This document shows, one piece after another, positions 33,880 to 44,946 of a stretch of DNA of 64,000 nucleotides (its first letter is position 1; each line of letters begins with the position of its first letter). The notes beneath the pieces were generated by a model that made no database searches, was not told where the DNA came from, and saw only the letters and a list, made by a program, of their open reading frames with translations. The translations under genes and the position numbers were made by a program. The stretch covers positions 42,935,486-42,999,485 of the forward strand of contig OZ024875.1 of the NCBI GenBank assembly GCA_964017185.1, read 5' to 3'. This DNA comes from Rugalucina vietnamica. Lineage: Eukaryota > Mollusca > Bivalvia > Lucinida > Lucinidae.

Positions 33880-34230
33880 TGGACTATACTTAATCATTTG
33901 CTCACAGTATGAAATAATTGGTTGTCGTGTCGGCCGGTATGTGAAATAGGGTTTTATGATAAAAATAGACCCCCACAAATGCAAAGAATGCTATTTCTAT
34001 GGTCTTTCTTTGCGCTACTACAACGTCTACTGGTTGAACGTATAACAATTGTACTTGATTTTAAAAGAAGATATTATGTAGATAGATGCATCTGGGAATA
34101 TATTTTATTCTATTCAAAATTCTAAAAATCATTTTACCACAATCTGAGGGGAAAACGGCTCTTAAACACTTTACTCCTTTATTTTTAACGATTTGTTAAG
34201 TCCCGATGCCATTCGAATTTATGCAGGAAT
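33880..34230. repeat. Family N repeat, diverged copy
   Basis: The AATAGACC...TCTATGGT...AATCTGAGG...TTTATTTTTA succession parallels 55430-55640. Interspersed repeat of unknown type just upstream of the zinc-finger exon. Confidence 0.4.
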
Positions 34231-34377
34231 AATAAATCAGATTCTTTGATGGGATATTTTAATCTAAAAAGGTGATTTGTAGCTTTTTGAATGCATCATT
34301 TTGCTTTTTTAAAAGCTTATGCTTGTTACTCTAACCATCATTCAAAAATACATCCATTGTTGTTTGCTTTTTGTAGG

Positions 34378-34947
34378 ATGGAAAATGTCAGGAGAAAAGC
34401 ATTTGAATGCGACACGTGTAAGAAGCAGTACACCCGACGCAGTGGACTGAAGCAGCATACCAGAATAGAACATGGAGGCGAGAACCCTAAATATAAATGT
34501 GTCTTCTGTGAGAAAGGCTTTTCAGATCTCTCTAACAGGAACAGACATCAGCGCATTATACACGTTGGCCTGAAAAAGTATGATTGTGACATCTGTGGTG
34601 AAGCATTTACATTCAAATGGCTTGTTGATGGGCATAAGCGTGAGCATCATGGTATCGGGGAAAAGAAACGCTGTGCCTGCGGGAAAGAGTTTAGTTTCAA
34701 CTCAAACTATTATGCACATCAGAGGATATGTCCAACGATTAACCCTACACCGTCGAATACGTTCACTTGTCAAATCTGCAGGAAGAAATACAAAACTAAA
34801 CAGTATCTGAAGAAACACATCAAGTATGATCACACCAATGCTGAACAGTTCGTTTGTGAAGAATGTGGTGAAAACTTCACCAGGCCTTGGTCACTTGAGC
34901 GACACAAGAGAAGAAAACACCAGGCTGGCAATCCGGAAAACCACTAA
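34378..34947 (+). CDS. C2H2-type zinc-finger protein, terminal exon
   Basis: 189 codons from ATG (34378) to TAA. An acceptor-like TTTGCTTTTTGTAG|G lies just before the ATG, so this is probably the last exon; the upstream in-frame 29 codons look intronic. Six tandem fingers: about residues 9-32, 39-62, 68-91, 98-118, 132-155 and 161-184. Five are C-x2-C...H-x4-H. The fourth is degenerate (C-x1-C...H-x3-C, CCHC-like), which may abolish or alter its DNA contact. Linkers are not the usual TGEKP. Likely a nuclear DNA-binding protein; targets unknown. No close AATAAA seen downstream. Whether the gene has more exons to the left is open. Confidence 0.85.
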   Translation: MENVRRKAFECDTCKKQYTRRSGLKQHTRIEHGGENPKYKCVFCEKGFSDLSNRNRHQRIIHVGLKKYDCDICGEAFTFKWLVDGHKREHHGIGEKKRCACGKEFSFNSNYYAHQRICPTINPTPSNTFTCQICRKKYKTKQYLKKHIKYDHTNAEQFVCEECGENFTRPWSLERHKRRKHQAGNPENH

Positions 34948-34949
34948 TT

Positions 34950-35775
34950 TGCCAGTTTAAGCTCAGTCTGCTGGTATCTTACTATATGACTTCTATCGTT
35001 TTTGTCAACACTTGAGAACATTCCAATCAACACTATAAATGTGGACTTGTTTAAACGGTTGAAATGGAGTGAGGATGGGGTACTCTGTTATTTTTGTAGA
35101 TGCATGGGCTGGACTGATTTATCAGGATCTAAGTTTGGAATTTCATTTTTGGGGGACAGTAGGGAGTGGGACAAAATATGGCTATTTTTGAGGGGGTGGA
35201 ACATGTAGAATTTGGCACCTTTTTAAAATGGCAAAACAATGGAATAATTTTGGGGTTTGGGATAATTTAGACAAAATTGATATATTATTTTTAGTGGCGG
35301 GGGGAGGGGGGGGCAGTGCCAGATTTTAAGGTGGATTGGGGAGGATCCAGAGCAGAGGTTTGTGTCCAGCCTATGTATATGCAAAAGTTCAAGGTACCCC
35401 TTGGGCTCTGCGTGTTCTAGTCAATGAAACAGGAATTATGTCTAGTCAGATCTGATTTTATTTCTTTTTACACAGATTTCAAATTGGGAAAGCAATTTCG
35501 CTTGTTGAATTACAATGCATTGTTTTGTATGTTTTAAAGATGTTTAGTTTACCTCTTACATGTAAAGTGTCAGATCTTTGCCTTTCATGATACAGAATAT
35601 ATGAATATGAGAGAGATAAGGCAAACAATGTCTGTTGTTACCACTGGCAAAGTTTCTAAAACACATGTGAAAAGTACAAATTAGTTTTTCATGTATTTGA
35701 ATCTGAGTTTTCGTATGTATACTTTCATGAAAAGTCATGACATCTTTTTTAAATATATCATGCTATGTATATTCC
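34950..35775. other. Probable 3' UTR then unassigned
   Basis: The first part likely includes the zinc-finger mRNA 3' UTR. A short G-tract near 35297-35314. No gene seen. Confidence 0.35.
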
Positions 35776-35779
35776 ATAT

Positions 35780-35896
35780 AAGCCGCGTCATGAGAAAGAT
35801 AACCCAAAGGCGCTGATCAGCTGCGTATTTACTGCGCAGATGAACTTCGTCTTGGTTTTGTTCTTTGTAAAAAGCCGGTTTTCTCGTGTCGCGGCT
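35780..35896. mobile_element. Family A MITE, internally deleted
   Basis: 117 bp only. Both termini and one GCGCTGATCAGC arm remain; the body is lost. Confidence 0.75.
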
Positions 35897-35983
35897 AATG
35901 TTCAGAAGTTCTTTTTGATTTTTGTGTTTTTAAAATCAGTTTGTTCTTTTTGTTAAGGCATCTTAAGCATTGGTTCCATTACC

Positions 35984-36210
35984 CATCAGGAAAACATATC
36001 CGTGAAATGTATACCCCCTTATACCCCACTTTTACATAGTAAAATTGGGGTATACAGGGGTGTACCCATTTTTCGACGAGGTGGTTCTAACGTGTACCCA
36101 CAATCTATGTTTCGAGCAAAATCAGAATACCGTCTTTTATTTCTGCTGAAAATTTTCAATTTTTACTACTTTAAAATCTCAGTATATTGCATGGGCAAGT
36201 TTTCGTAATG
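35984..36210 (+). mobile_element. Family B MITE, internally deleted
   Basis: Both ends intact. The left arm of the central hairpin is gone. Confidence 0.85.
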
Positions 36211-36313
36211 CCTGACAGGGTTGCAGTCTCAGTGTTTTTATGTGTTCACGATCGATATGTTTTGGCATAATCACGATGTGTGTTTTCGACAATCAGTATT
36301 CATTTTTGCGCCC

Positions 36314-36589
36314 CATCAGGAAAACATGTCCGCGAAATTAGTACCCCTTATACCCCACTTTTATATAGTAAAGCTTGGGAAAGCAGGGGTTTACCTATTT
36401 TTATTTTTTTGCTCCAAAACGTAGATTGTGGGTACTCGTTAGAACCCCCTCGCCGAGGGGGTTCTAACGTGTGCCCATAATCTATGTTTTTAGCAAAAAT
36501 AAGAAAAATATCAAACTTTTTCTACTGAAAATTTTCCTTTTTACAACTTTAAAAATCTCTGTATATTGCATGGGTATGTTTTCATGATG
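36314..36589 (+). mobile_element. Family B MITE
   Basis: Full-length. The hairpin heart CCCCCTCGCCGAGGGGG differs from the usual CCGCCTCGCCGAGGCGG at both arms, so pairing is kept. Confidence 0.9.
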
Positions 36590-37190
36590 CAAAATCAGGC
36601 TTTATTTATGTTTTTACAATCAGTATTAATTTTTATAGTTGTCTCATGAATCATTATTTACTTTATGTGTTTTGGTTCTCCAACCGAACAGTGTTGCGGT
36701 TTGTGATTTATGTTTTGATGTTGACTTTTATTTTTTCCACAATCAGTTCTTGCGTAAATAGTTTTATGATACTTGTAACTATCCTTATCATTAATGCTCC
36801 AACCAGACATGGTTGTTAAGTGTTTGTTTTGTCCATTTTTACTCCTTTTTACATTTTTGTCGGAGTGTTTTACTCTGCTTAACTAGTATCAACACCTTCA
36901 AACTTAATGCCATTATTAGAGATAGCGCGACCAGTGGAAGAATGCTAGTCGAGATATGATGATTATTGAATTATAAAAAAGCATTGTATTGACGTTATTA
37001 AAGTTTTAATTTCGAAGTCAGATTAGAAACAGTGTCAGCATTACTTCTTCACATTTAGCTTTGATCTGAATCAGTCCAATCCAAGATTTATCTTCAATAT
37101 GAATGCCCATTTTTGGCTACCTGAAAAGGCCGTTTGAAAATAATGTTCACTCTTTTATAACATGATGTCGCTGTTACCCGATGTATCCAA
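36590..37190. other. Unassigned stretch
   Basis: Nothing recognised. Confidence 0.4.
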
Positions 37191-37197
37191 TAAGTAT

Positions 37198-37402
37198 GAG
37201 CAACGCCATGAGAAAGCTGGACTTTTCTATATGCGAAAGCAAAGACGCAAACGTTCAGCTGATCAGCGTCTTCGTTTTCAGTACATGGATAGTATAATCC
37301 CTCTTTTTCGTAGATGCAAAAGTTTAAGTCTCTAGACATCTTTTTCGTTGGCTTTGGACCTGATCGGAAACCCGAAAGACCGGTTTTCTCCCGTCGCGGC
37401 TC
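37198..37402 (+). mobile_element. Family A MITE, hairpin arm shortened
   Basis: Ends present (GAGCAACGCC...GCGGCTC). One arm is reduced to GACGCAAACGTTCAGCTGATC. Confidence 0.8.
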
Positions 37403-38055
37403 AAATGCTTTTGGTGCTCCAGATAAACACTTATAATAGCTTCAGATCAGGTCATATTATAAAGAAACAGTGTAGAACCTAACCAACAGCTCAGTAATAT
37501 CTTTATTTTGATCTGCCCTGTTCGTAGTCTCGAGATGGGCTATACTGATATGCAAGAAAGTTTGTACTAACTACGTTGTCTTTCATTTTGTTATACATTT
37601 GTATAATGATTTCGTTCAAAAGCAGTGTGTTATAAAGTTAATAAATGCTGGGTGCTATAAAACAGAAATTTAATAAACAACCTGTTCCATTCGATCTATT
37701 TTGTTTTAATTCACTCACAACATAAGGAATTCTGTTTACATGGTATACTATCGTCTGAGTGACAGGTCATGGGTCCAACATTACGGATATTCATAATTTT
37801 CCATCTTGCCGACACAAAATTATTCAGACGTGAAACGAAATGATCTGGTAATCACGAACATCAGTGCCAGAGTTTTAATTACAGTGGGAAACGTCATTTT
37901 GTCCAATAAAGGATTTGAACAGTTTTCAAAGGCTGTTCAATTACAGTATTTACAATACCTTTCTGTATTATTGCATTATCTGCAGGATCCCGATAACCAA
38001 TACTGGAATTAACAGACTGATTATTTTACGAGGCATTTAAAATAATTTCAATGTT
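37403..38055. other. Unassigned stretch with a 68-codon frame
   Basis: A plus-strand open stretch at 37797-38012 reads coding-like (NDLVITNISARVLITVGNVI) but has no ATG start and only a weak acceptor TATTCAG. Left unassigned. Confidence 0.3.
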
Positions 38056-38061
38056 ATATGG

Positions 38062-38220
38062 ATGTTGATTTTAAGTAGATTTTGTATGTCGAGTAAACGT
38101 TTATAACGTTTATTGAATGTTGAAATATGGTTTATAAATCTTTTTAAACATTTTTCAATGTTTATTAAATATTAAATATCAACATTTGCGCAACTTACAA
38201 AATCTACTTAAAATCAACAT
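38062..38220. mobile_element. Foldback repeat
   Basis: The arms start ATGTTGATTTTAAGTAGATT at 38062-38086, with the inverse at 38196-38220. The interior is AT-rich. Lies 3' of the nuclease/transposase gene. Confidence 0.8.
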
Positions 38221-38542
38221 TCATATGTTGAAATATGGTTTATATTCAATGAGGGTGTGCCTCCTGGGCAGTTCTGGTTCCTCGTTTCTAACATTAAATA
38301 TCTTATACTGTAAACCAGCGAACAATGCAAATATGGATCAATGTACATTACATAAACTTTACATACCAAGAGTTCATCTGATGCATGTTTTCATGTGATA
38401 TCTCTTTCAACATTAAACCTCTGAATTACCATTAGGTTCAAACACATAAGCTCCCATGCTCAATCTTGTGTACCTTTTCGTTGTCATATGCTAGTATACT
38501 CGTAATGATTGCTCGTCTGAGTGTGAACAAAAATTGAAATGT

Positions 38543-38548
38543 TTTAAT
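38543..38548 (-). terminator. Possible poly(A) signal variant ATTAAA
   Basis: ATTAAA on the minus strand about 170 bp after the stop at 38718. No canonical AATAAA is closer. Weak evidence. Confidence 0.25.
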
Positions 38549-38717
38549 TGTAAAAAAAGGAAACCGATTACCACGAATGGTAGAATAATGTGCACAGACA
38601 TTTGGTTATCTTAGTTTCTCAAGTTACAGGGCCAATTTCTCGTATACTATAGTACATTTCATGAAAATAGATTTTGCCTAACGTGGCTTTGTATAGTGCA
38701 TTGGATTTCCAGTCATT

Positions 38718-38898
38718 TCACAGTTTCGCGTTAATTCCTAGTAACTTTGATGGCAGGATTTTAGCCTCGTTTATCTTGTAGCCGTATTGTACTCTCACAG
38801 GCTGTTCCCCTCGTAACTCATCACCTAGCATATGCGGGACATATGGCTTGTCTTCCTTTGCTATTCTCGCTCTGTCTTGTGAATCGAAGAAATGGTTC
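38718..38898 (-). CDS. Last coding exon of the YqaJ-nuclease/transposase-like gene
   Basis: Acceptor CTCGTTTTATAG|GAACC is in exact phase with the donor of the preceding exon (39705). The exon gives 59 residues then TGA at 38718-38720. The frame stays open from acceptor to stop with charged, soluble sequence (DSQDRARIAKEDKPYVPHML). This shows that the gene is spliced and that the large exon's own stop codon lies in an intron. No domain recognised. Confidence 0.7.
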
Positions 38899-39404
38899 CT
38901 ATAAAACGAGAAAATAGGTTACATACATTACACCCTCTTTTGGCATATAGCTTGAGTGGTTAAACAGTCACTCGATAACGTTGTGGAAACATTGGAAAAG
39001 AAACGTACCGTCAAAAACAAGCTGATATTTAGGAAGGCCCTTTCCAAAACGTTGCATATCAATAAGAAACATAAAATTATGTTTTGTAAATACAAAAAAG
39101 ATGAAAATGCTGACGTCATTAACTAATATTTACATTTTTCTACAACCTCCTTAGATAAACCATTAGATGTTCATCTGTGTTCATACTTCCATGAACAACA
39201 TCGTGTCACGCGACGTGACGTTATCCAAACTTGACGTCAAAAACATGAATCTCACAAATCTGATTGGACGTTGTAAACGTCGACGCCGTTCCGCTGTTTG
39301 AACACACACTGTGTGTAGATTCTCTGTTTGCTTGTAACTGTGACCGCCTTGGTGATTTTTCAACAAGCGATAGAAAGAAATGAATGTAAATATAAGCAAT
39401 GAGT

Positions 39405-39509
39405 TTAATTTTTCTGTTGTTCATGGAGCTATGAACCGCAGTGGGTCGCTAGTAAAGCACGCGGCCCACTGCGGTTCATAGCTCCATGAACACCAGAGAA
39501 AATGAAATT
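39405..39509. repeat. 27-bp perfect stem hairpin in intron 2
   Basis: The stem begins GTTCATGGAGCTATGAACCG at 39419-39445. Its exact inverse is at 39464-39490, with an 18-nt loop. Imperfect pairing extends outward for some 15 bp (TTTTTCTG...CAGAGAAAA). It lies in the intron between the last two coding exons. Confidence 0.9.
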
Positions 39510-39704
39510 CATTTCTTAAATAATTTAACTTGTGGTTGGCGCAGTGCCTGGTAACGAGCATAAATAGATGGCTGCTGCAAACAAAAATTATGTGATACAC
39601 GGTTTTTGTTCCCGTGAAAAAAGGTTATTAATAGCACATACAAGGGATGTTCATTCAATAGTCCGGCATGGATTACGATGGCTTAAATAAGTATTACGTC
39701 TCAC

Positions 39705-39848
39705 CTTGGTATGACGCACTTGATATATTTATCCTTTCGGCATGAGCATGTGGCATCAATGCTCTCATTCAGCTGATCACCTCTACTATCTGTGATAGTC
39801 TCGGGCACTGGGTATGCGGCATCTTTTTTCGTCTTGATGAAGATACAC
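39705..39848 (-). CDS. Penultimate coding exon of the YqaJ-nuclease/transposase-like gene
   Basis: Bounded by acceptor CGTTTTTAAAG| (with a branch-like TTGACTAATTG upstream) and donor CCAAG|GTGAGA. Both junctions split an AG|G arginine codon, so phase is kept from the large exon through to the last. It adds 47 complete codons, including TITDSRGDQLNESIDATCSC and a further Cys downstream, a small Cys cluster of unknown role. Confidence 0.7.
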
Positions 39849-39898
39849 CTTTAAAAACGATTTGCAATTAGTCAAGTATAAAGGACAGCAAATACTGA

Positions 39899-40112
39899 AC
39901 CTCAGGAGAACATGATCGTGTAATGTATACCATTTATACCCAAATTGTATGTCGTAGAATGGGAGTATAAATGGGTGTACGTACATTGTCTTATTTTACT
40001 TCAAACCTCATGAGGCTAGATGAGCCAAAGTAAGAAAGCATAATAATCGATTTTCAACTGAAAATTACCATTTTTACGATTTATATCGCTGCATATTGCT
40101 TTGGCAGCTAAG
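39899..40112 (+). mobile_element. Family B relative, strongly diverged
   Basis: CTCAGGAGAACATGATCGTG start, a GGAGTATAAATGGGTGTAC block and TTTTCAACTGAAAATTACC follow the family B order. It lies in intron 1 of the minus-strand gene. Confidence 0.55.
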
Positions 40113-40166
40113 TCCACTGTTTCGTACAGCACTGAAGTTAATCCACTGGTTCTTTGAAAGCTGATA

Positions 40167-40314
40167 AGCTCATGGGTGAAAATTCTCAAAATTGAAAATC
40201 CTGAAATCTCTGTTTCATAATCCTGAAATGCTGATTTTGCCTATACTATAGGGCCAGAAAATATCAAAATCCTGAACTCAGGAATAATCTTGAAAACTTT
40301 CACCCATGTAAGCT
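40167..40314. mobile_element. Short inverted-repeat MITE in intron 1
   Basis: AGCTCATGGGTGAAA at the left and TTTCACCCATGTAAGCT at the right. AATCCTGAA words are repeated inside. Confidence 0.65.
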
Positions 40315-40597
40315 CTCTGTAAACAAACGAGAGGAGCGCATAAATAAAAGGATGTTTGGGAATAGCCTTAATGAGTTTTCAGAAAAACAATTTAACTGTT
40401 AGGCTGGTGCCTTACTACACCAGTTCAATCTGATTATTGGTTTTCCATGTTGGCTTCAAGAACAAAAATACGCTCGATTCGTTTATGGCAACCAATGGAT
40501 AAAGTATTCCCTTAGTTTTAGTTTACGTCATATGTGAGGGTTGGTTGTACTAAGAACTATAACTTTAAATTGTATATGAATGAATAGATAGCCGTAC

Positions 40598-43500
40598 CTG
40601 CTTTTATCCATTTTCATGGCAGTTATCGTCGTGAAGTCATTGATGTGTTTTTCAACCCCTTGTTTAGACAATATCCCTTGTCCCCAAGGGTCCATTTCTT
40701 GCATGGAGCCGAAGAACGACTCACTGCAGAGGGTGTTTGGTGCTCTCACACAGTATGTCCCCTTCTTAGCTAATGCATATAAATATAGTTTCGCCTCTTG
40801 ACTTGAGCGTAGTCCTTCGTATAATATCCAAGACATTCCTTTGATTCTAGACCCGTACGGGGGAAAAGTTCCAAACTCTACATTGTTGTCTAACCATCTA
40901 ATAAGAGCCAGTCTCTTGTTACACCGCTCTACGGCGGGAATGCCGGGTTTGTCATCAGCCACGTAGAGCCCTTCACGAATGATATGGCAAAACTCTGCTT
41001 CCTTGTTAAAGCCAAAGCTTTTCATCTTGTTTTCTACGGCTTCTGACACCATAGTTCTAGCAAGCTTTTCTTTCATTTGATCGGCAATTTTGCCTTCGGG
41101 TGACACATCTATTATTGAAGGATGTAATATTTCTGGATTTTTCAAAGAAACTGCTTTCCATGCTTGAATTGATACGCCTTCGATTTTGTTGAGGCATAAA
41201 CATTTGCGCATATTTGTCCCCAGGTGAGTTTTATCATAGGTAAACACCTGAAAAGTTTGTTCCTTTTCATCAAACTCTGGGATATAATACGGTTCGAAGA
41301 AACCCGCGTCAGTCCCTTTCACTTCAATTTTGCTCTCTACCTTGCCTGTTTTCCTCCATTGTTGAACTCTGTTTGGCCAGATATGAGTAGCATATGCGAT
41401 ATTTAAAACCTGTTTGGGATAACTCTGTTTCATAAGCACAGATGTTGCAAGTTCTTGTAGTCTTCCGAGTTTTACACGAGACTTACGACTTCTTTTCTGA
41501 ATTTGAATAACATGGTTATCTCCAATAAGTTTTGACAGTTGATTTATCAACTCGTTTTTGTAAACATTTTTGACTTTGAGTTCTTTGTCTGTCCCTAGTA
41601 GCTTCAAATTAAGATATTTGCATATATTAAGAAGATCTGCCTTCTTAAAGCGTTTCAGGTCCGAACTTTTTGTCAACATCTTTTCAAGTGACTGTGTACT
41701 AAGCCTGGCATATTTCACATGGTCTGACTCCTTAAGTATGTGCAGTATATCATTCAGTTGTGTGCTACTAAGCTTACTAACTTCACTTGAACTGTTTTCA
41801 GTAGCGTCCATGATTTCATTATAATCATATGGAAGTGTATTGTCATTTTCGTCATCCAAAACGTCTGCTTCGTCAGTGCCTTCAGTAACAGACGTCAGAA
41901 ATTCACTTTCTTTCCCTCTAACCACTTCGTTGTCTTCACCTGTGCTAGTTCCTTCTACTATGTTCTCTGCATCAGCGCTAGCGTTCACCTTCTTAGTTGA
42001 CTTCTGCGTGTTCCAGCCATTTTCCGGGGTAGTGATTCGTGCACCAGTGGTAACTGTTTCAACAAACACATTGCCATTTTCTCCCTTTTTGACGACATAT
42101 TCTTTATTGAGGGATTGAAGTTCATTTACAATATCACGTCTTTTCATAGCACTAACTTCACTCCAAACATCTTTGCTTAATTGATAAAGAGTAAGTGGCC
42201 TGTTTTGCTCATCGCGAACCATCAGGTTGATAAATTCCCCATCAGATGATATTGCTACGACGTCAATGCCGCGTTTTGTACATTCAGTTCTACAGTAAGT
42301 GGTGAGCTGTCTTGCAATATCCATGGACAAACTATATCCCCTATAATAAAACATTACTGGCACAGCATGGGGCTCTTCCGGTTTCCATAATCTATCGAGA
42401 TCGGCTAAAAGATACACAACAACTTGTGAGGCGAATTTTCTTTGCAAATTGTAAGAATCGACCAGACTTGCTTTTGCTTTCAATAAATGTTTGATTAACT
42501 CACTATATGTGCATGACTCTGGAATGCCTTTATTAGGCCGACCACCTTCTACTTCAGCGACAGCTTTCACAGACGGAACTTCGCCTATAAACTCGCACTT
42601 CGACACATGTTCTTTAATGTTCACTTTTAGGGTCTTTGTGTCCTTTGACAGCCTTGTTGGTCTCTTTGGCACCGTTTTATTGTAAATCTCATTTACTATG
42701 TTAAGAGCATCTTCCAGTATCTTTGGCTCTTTGGGTACAACGTGAACTGTTGTACTTTCTGGTGTCCAACACAGATACAGGGTGCCATTTTGGGCATTTA
42801 GAACTTGTCCCTCAAATAAAGTCTGGCTAATGTAACGGTCTGGAACTTCATAGTGAACACGGGTTGTGTATGACACGGACTGTCTTTCTACAGGAGCTTT
42901 ACCCTCGAACGCATACATAACTTTCCTGTCATTCTCGTCTCTAATACTGCCATCCGGTGAAACAATGACACCCCTGTCTAAGTAAAACCCCTCTTCGTGA
43001 AAGTTAAGATTAGGAAATAAGAAAGGCATAATTACGGATGACAATGTGGCTATCTGATGAATTTCACTTTCAGTCCCGTGTTTCATTGCCGCTTCGCATA
43101 CAGCAGAAATTTGCTTTTCTTTGTCACTGAATACGGAATCAAAATGTTCTACTTCCTTCTTAAGTCCGTCACACCCTATGGCTCCATAAAGGGTGCTCCC
43201 TGTTACCTTAACATGTTTTCTAGCTTCATGCCATTCGGGTGACCTTTGTTTGATAAAACGTGTTTCAAGGGCATCTACTTTAAGCTCTGCCTTCATATCA
43301 TCAACACTTTTCAGCAGTTTTACATTACTTTGAGTTGACAGGTTTATTTCTTTTCCATTAGCAAACAGTGTCTGTGCGTTGTTTAGAGATGCTCCACTTT
43401 TGCATATTATCCACTGTGCGTCCAGGACTGTGGCCAAACAATTGTCTATTTGATATAGACATGTACGACAAGAATCCATGGCGTATTCTAGAGTTTTGGC

Positions 43501-44871
43501 CAAAGCTGGGTCCTTTTTGATCCTGTCTTTGTATTTTGCCAGAGCAGTATCTTTCGAAATTTGGAAAACCCGAAGATTTCGAAGCAAATCTGAAAACAAC
43601 CTAAAACAACGTTGTAAATGTTGATACACATCTTCTTTTTTAGGATCAGTCTCGTCGATATCCTCTGTATCCCTGTTTCGTTCTTTCAACAACTCCAATG
43701 TTTCATTTAAAATTTTAAGCTCAATTGCGTGTTTCTCTTTCCGCTGCTTTAATGTTTCGCCTTGTTCGAAACCCAGAAGATCGGCATCAGCCCCTCTTTT
43801 AATTTTCTTCCCATCGAACATTAAGACATACGAGACATCACTGGGATCTTTTTCAGCTTTCATTTCGATCATCGGTGTTATTACTCCGGGTCCATCAATA
43901 TTCATGTTGTGAAGTCCTAGTGGATTAATGTTCATTAACACTTGTTCACTGGGGCATGCAAAGTTTATTTTCGAGGCTTCAGTACTAAGGTGTTGCTTCC
44001 CCATCAAGAAGTCTGTTTCGTTCTTCGGTCCGGACATGAATCTGATAAACCGCCCGCCGAACAGTTTTCTTCCTAACCAAAAAAATCTTAGCGTCGTATC
44101 GCTATATCTCATGGTCCTTGAATCTCCGCTGGCATACCACCTTGCGACATCAAGGAATAAACGGAGAGCAACATTGTCAAGAGGGAAACGTTCGTTTCTA
44201 ACCAGTGTCAAAAATTGTATAAAAGGCACGTCAAGTTGCTTTTCTTTCAGGTTTTCAAGAACTTGGGTGAATAGTGTGTGAGTCTCTGTAAGTTCGCCAT
44301 GAACAGAATTGTGTTCTGACTGAGATTCATTTTCAAACTGATCTAGCATACTGTTTAAAGCTTCAAAGCCCACACTCTTATTATGATCTTCATCTGTGAC
44401 GCTTTTTAGATCTTCAGTGTCATTACCAATTCCGAGGGCTTGTTTTTTGTTTTCAGTTTGCTCAAGTTCAGACACATTTATTTCAATGTCAAATGAATCA
44501 TCATCCCCTACAATATTTAAACCACCTATACTATTGTCTTTACAGTACATGTGATCATGGAGCAGCTTTCGTCTAGACTTTTTCGGTGTGCTTGATATAA
44601 CTTTACTTGGTATAAATGGGCTGTCTCCTAATCGCTGCTTCTTTCTAGAAGGTGACATGAAACTAACATTGATTTTATAAGGGCTGGGTGCTCCTCTTTT
44701 GGAAGACCTTTTAGGAGACTTTATGTATCCGAATTTCAGGGAACATGTGTCCTCCTTTGAAGAACTGTTTCTCTTTGGTGCCTTATACGGGCTTTGCAGT
44801 TTTTTCCTGGAGCGCGGCTTAACACTGGTTGTCAAAAACACCCGTTTATGTCGTTTCCCCTTAAACGTCAT
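40598..44871 (-). CDS. YqaJ-type nuclease embedded in a transposase-like protein (main coding exon)
   Basis: 1424 codons plus two bases, from ATG at 44871 to donor AAAAGCAG|GTACGG at 40598; exons at 39705 and 38718 complete about 1532 residues. An acceptor TTTTTATTTCCAG| abuts the ATG, so a further 5' exon exists. Residues 1-105 are K/R/S/P-rich with NLS-like clusters. At 254-271, MRYSDTTLRFFWLGRKLF leads to MFDGKKIKRG (D353). About 535-775 is a YqaJ/lambda-exonuclease-like PD-(D/E)XK domain: RSPEWHEAR (543), GTESE (599), VSPDG (D640), FEGKAP (E656, K658), ISQTLFEGQV (681). Next come hydrophobic strands and ISSDGEF (D877), an acidic linker (970-1015), TYDKTHLGTNMRK (1211) and SESFFGSMQEMDP (E1384). 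D353, D877 and E1384 are inferred RNase H/DDE-like residues by resemblance to P-element/THAP9 transposases. The nuclease call is firm, the transposase call tentative. Confidence 0.85.
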
Positions 44872-44946
44872 CTGGAAATAAAAACCGAACTACAGAAGTT
44901 TGATGACATAAATAGTATATCATTTAAACGACTTCATTGTTTTATT

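Noticed and set aside
37806..38012. 68-codon plus frame as a gene
   Set aside because: It starts at TTG rather than ATG and has only a weak acceptor; the protein-like look alone is not enough.
40528..40597. C-terminal 22 residues of the large open frame
   Set aside because: A good donor at 40598 and two in-phase downstream exons indicate that this is intron read-through.
40616..44881. Plus-strand frames of 60-117 codons across the large gene
   Set aside because: They are antisense shadows of the 1424-codon minus-strand exon.
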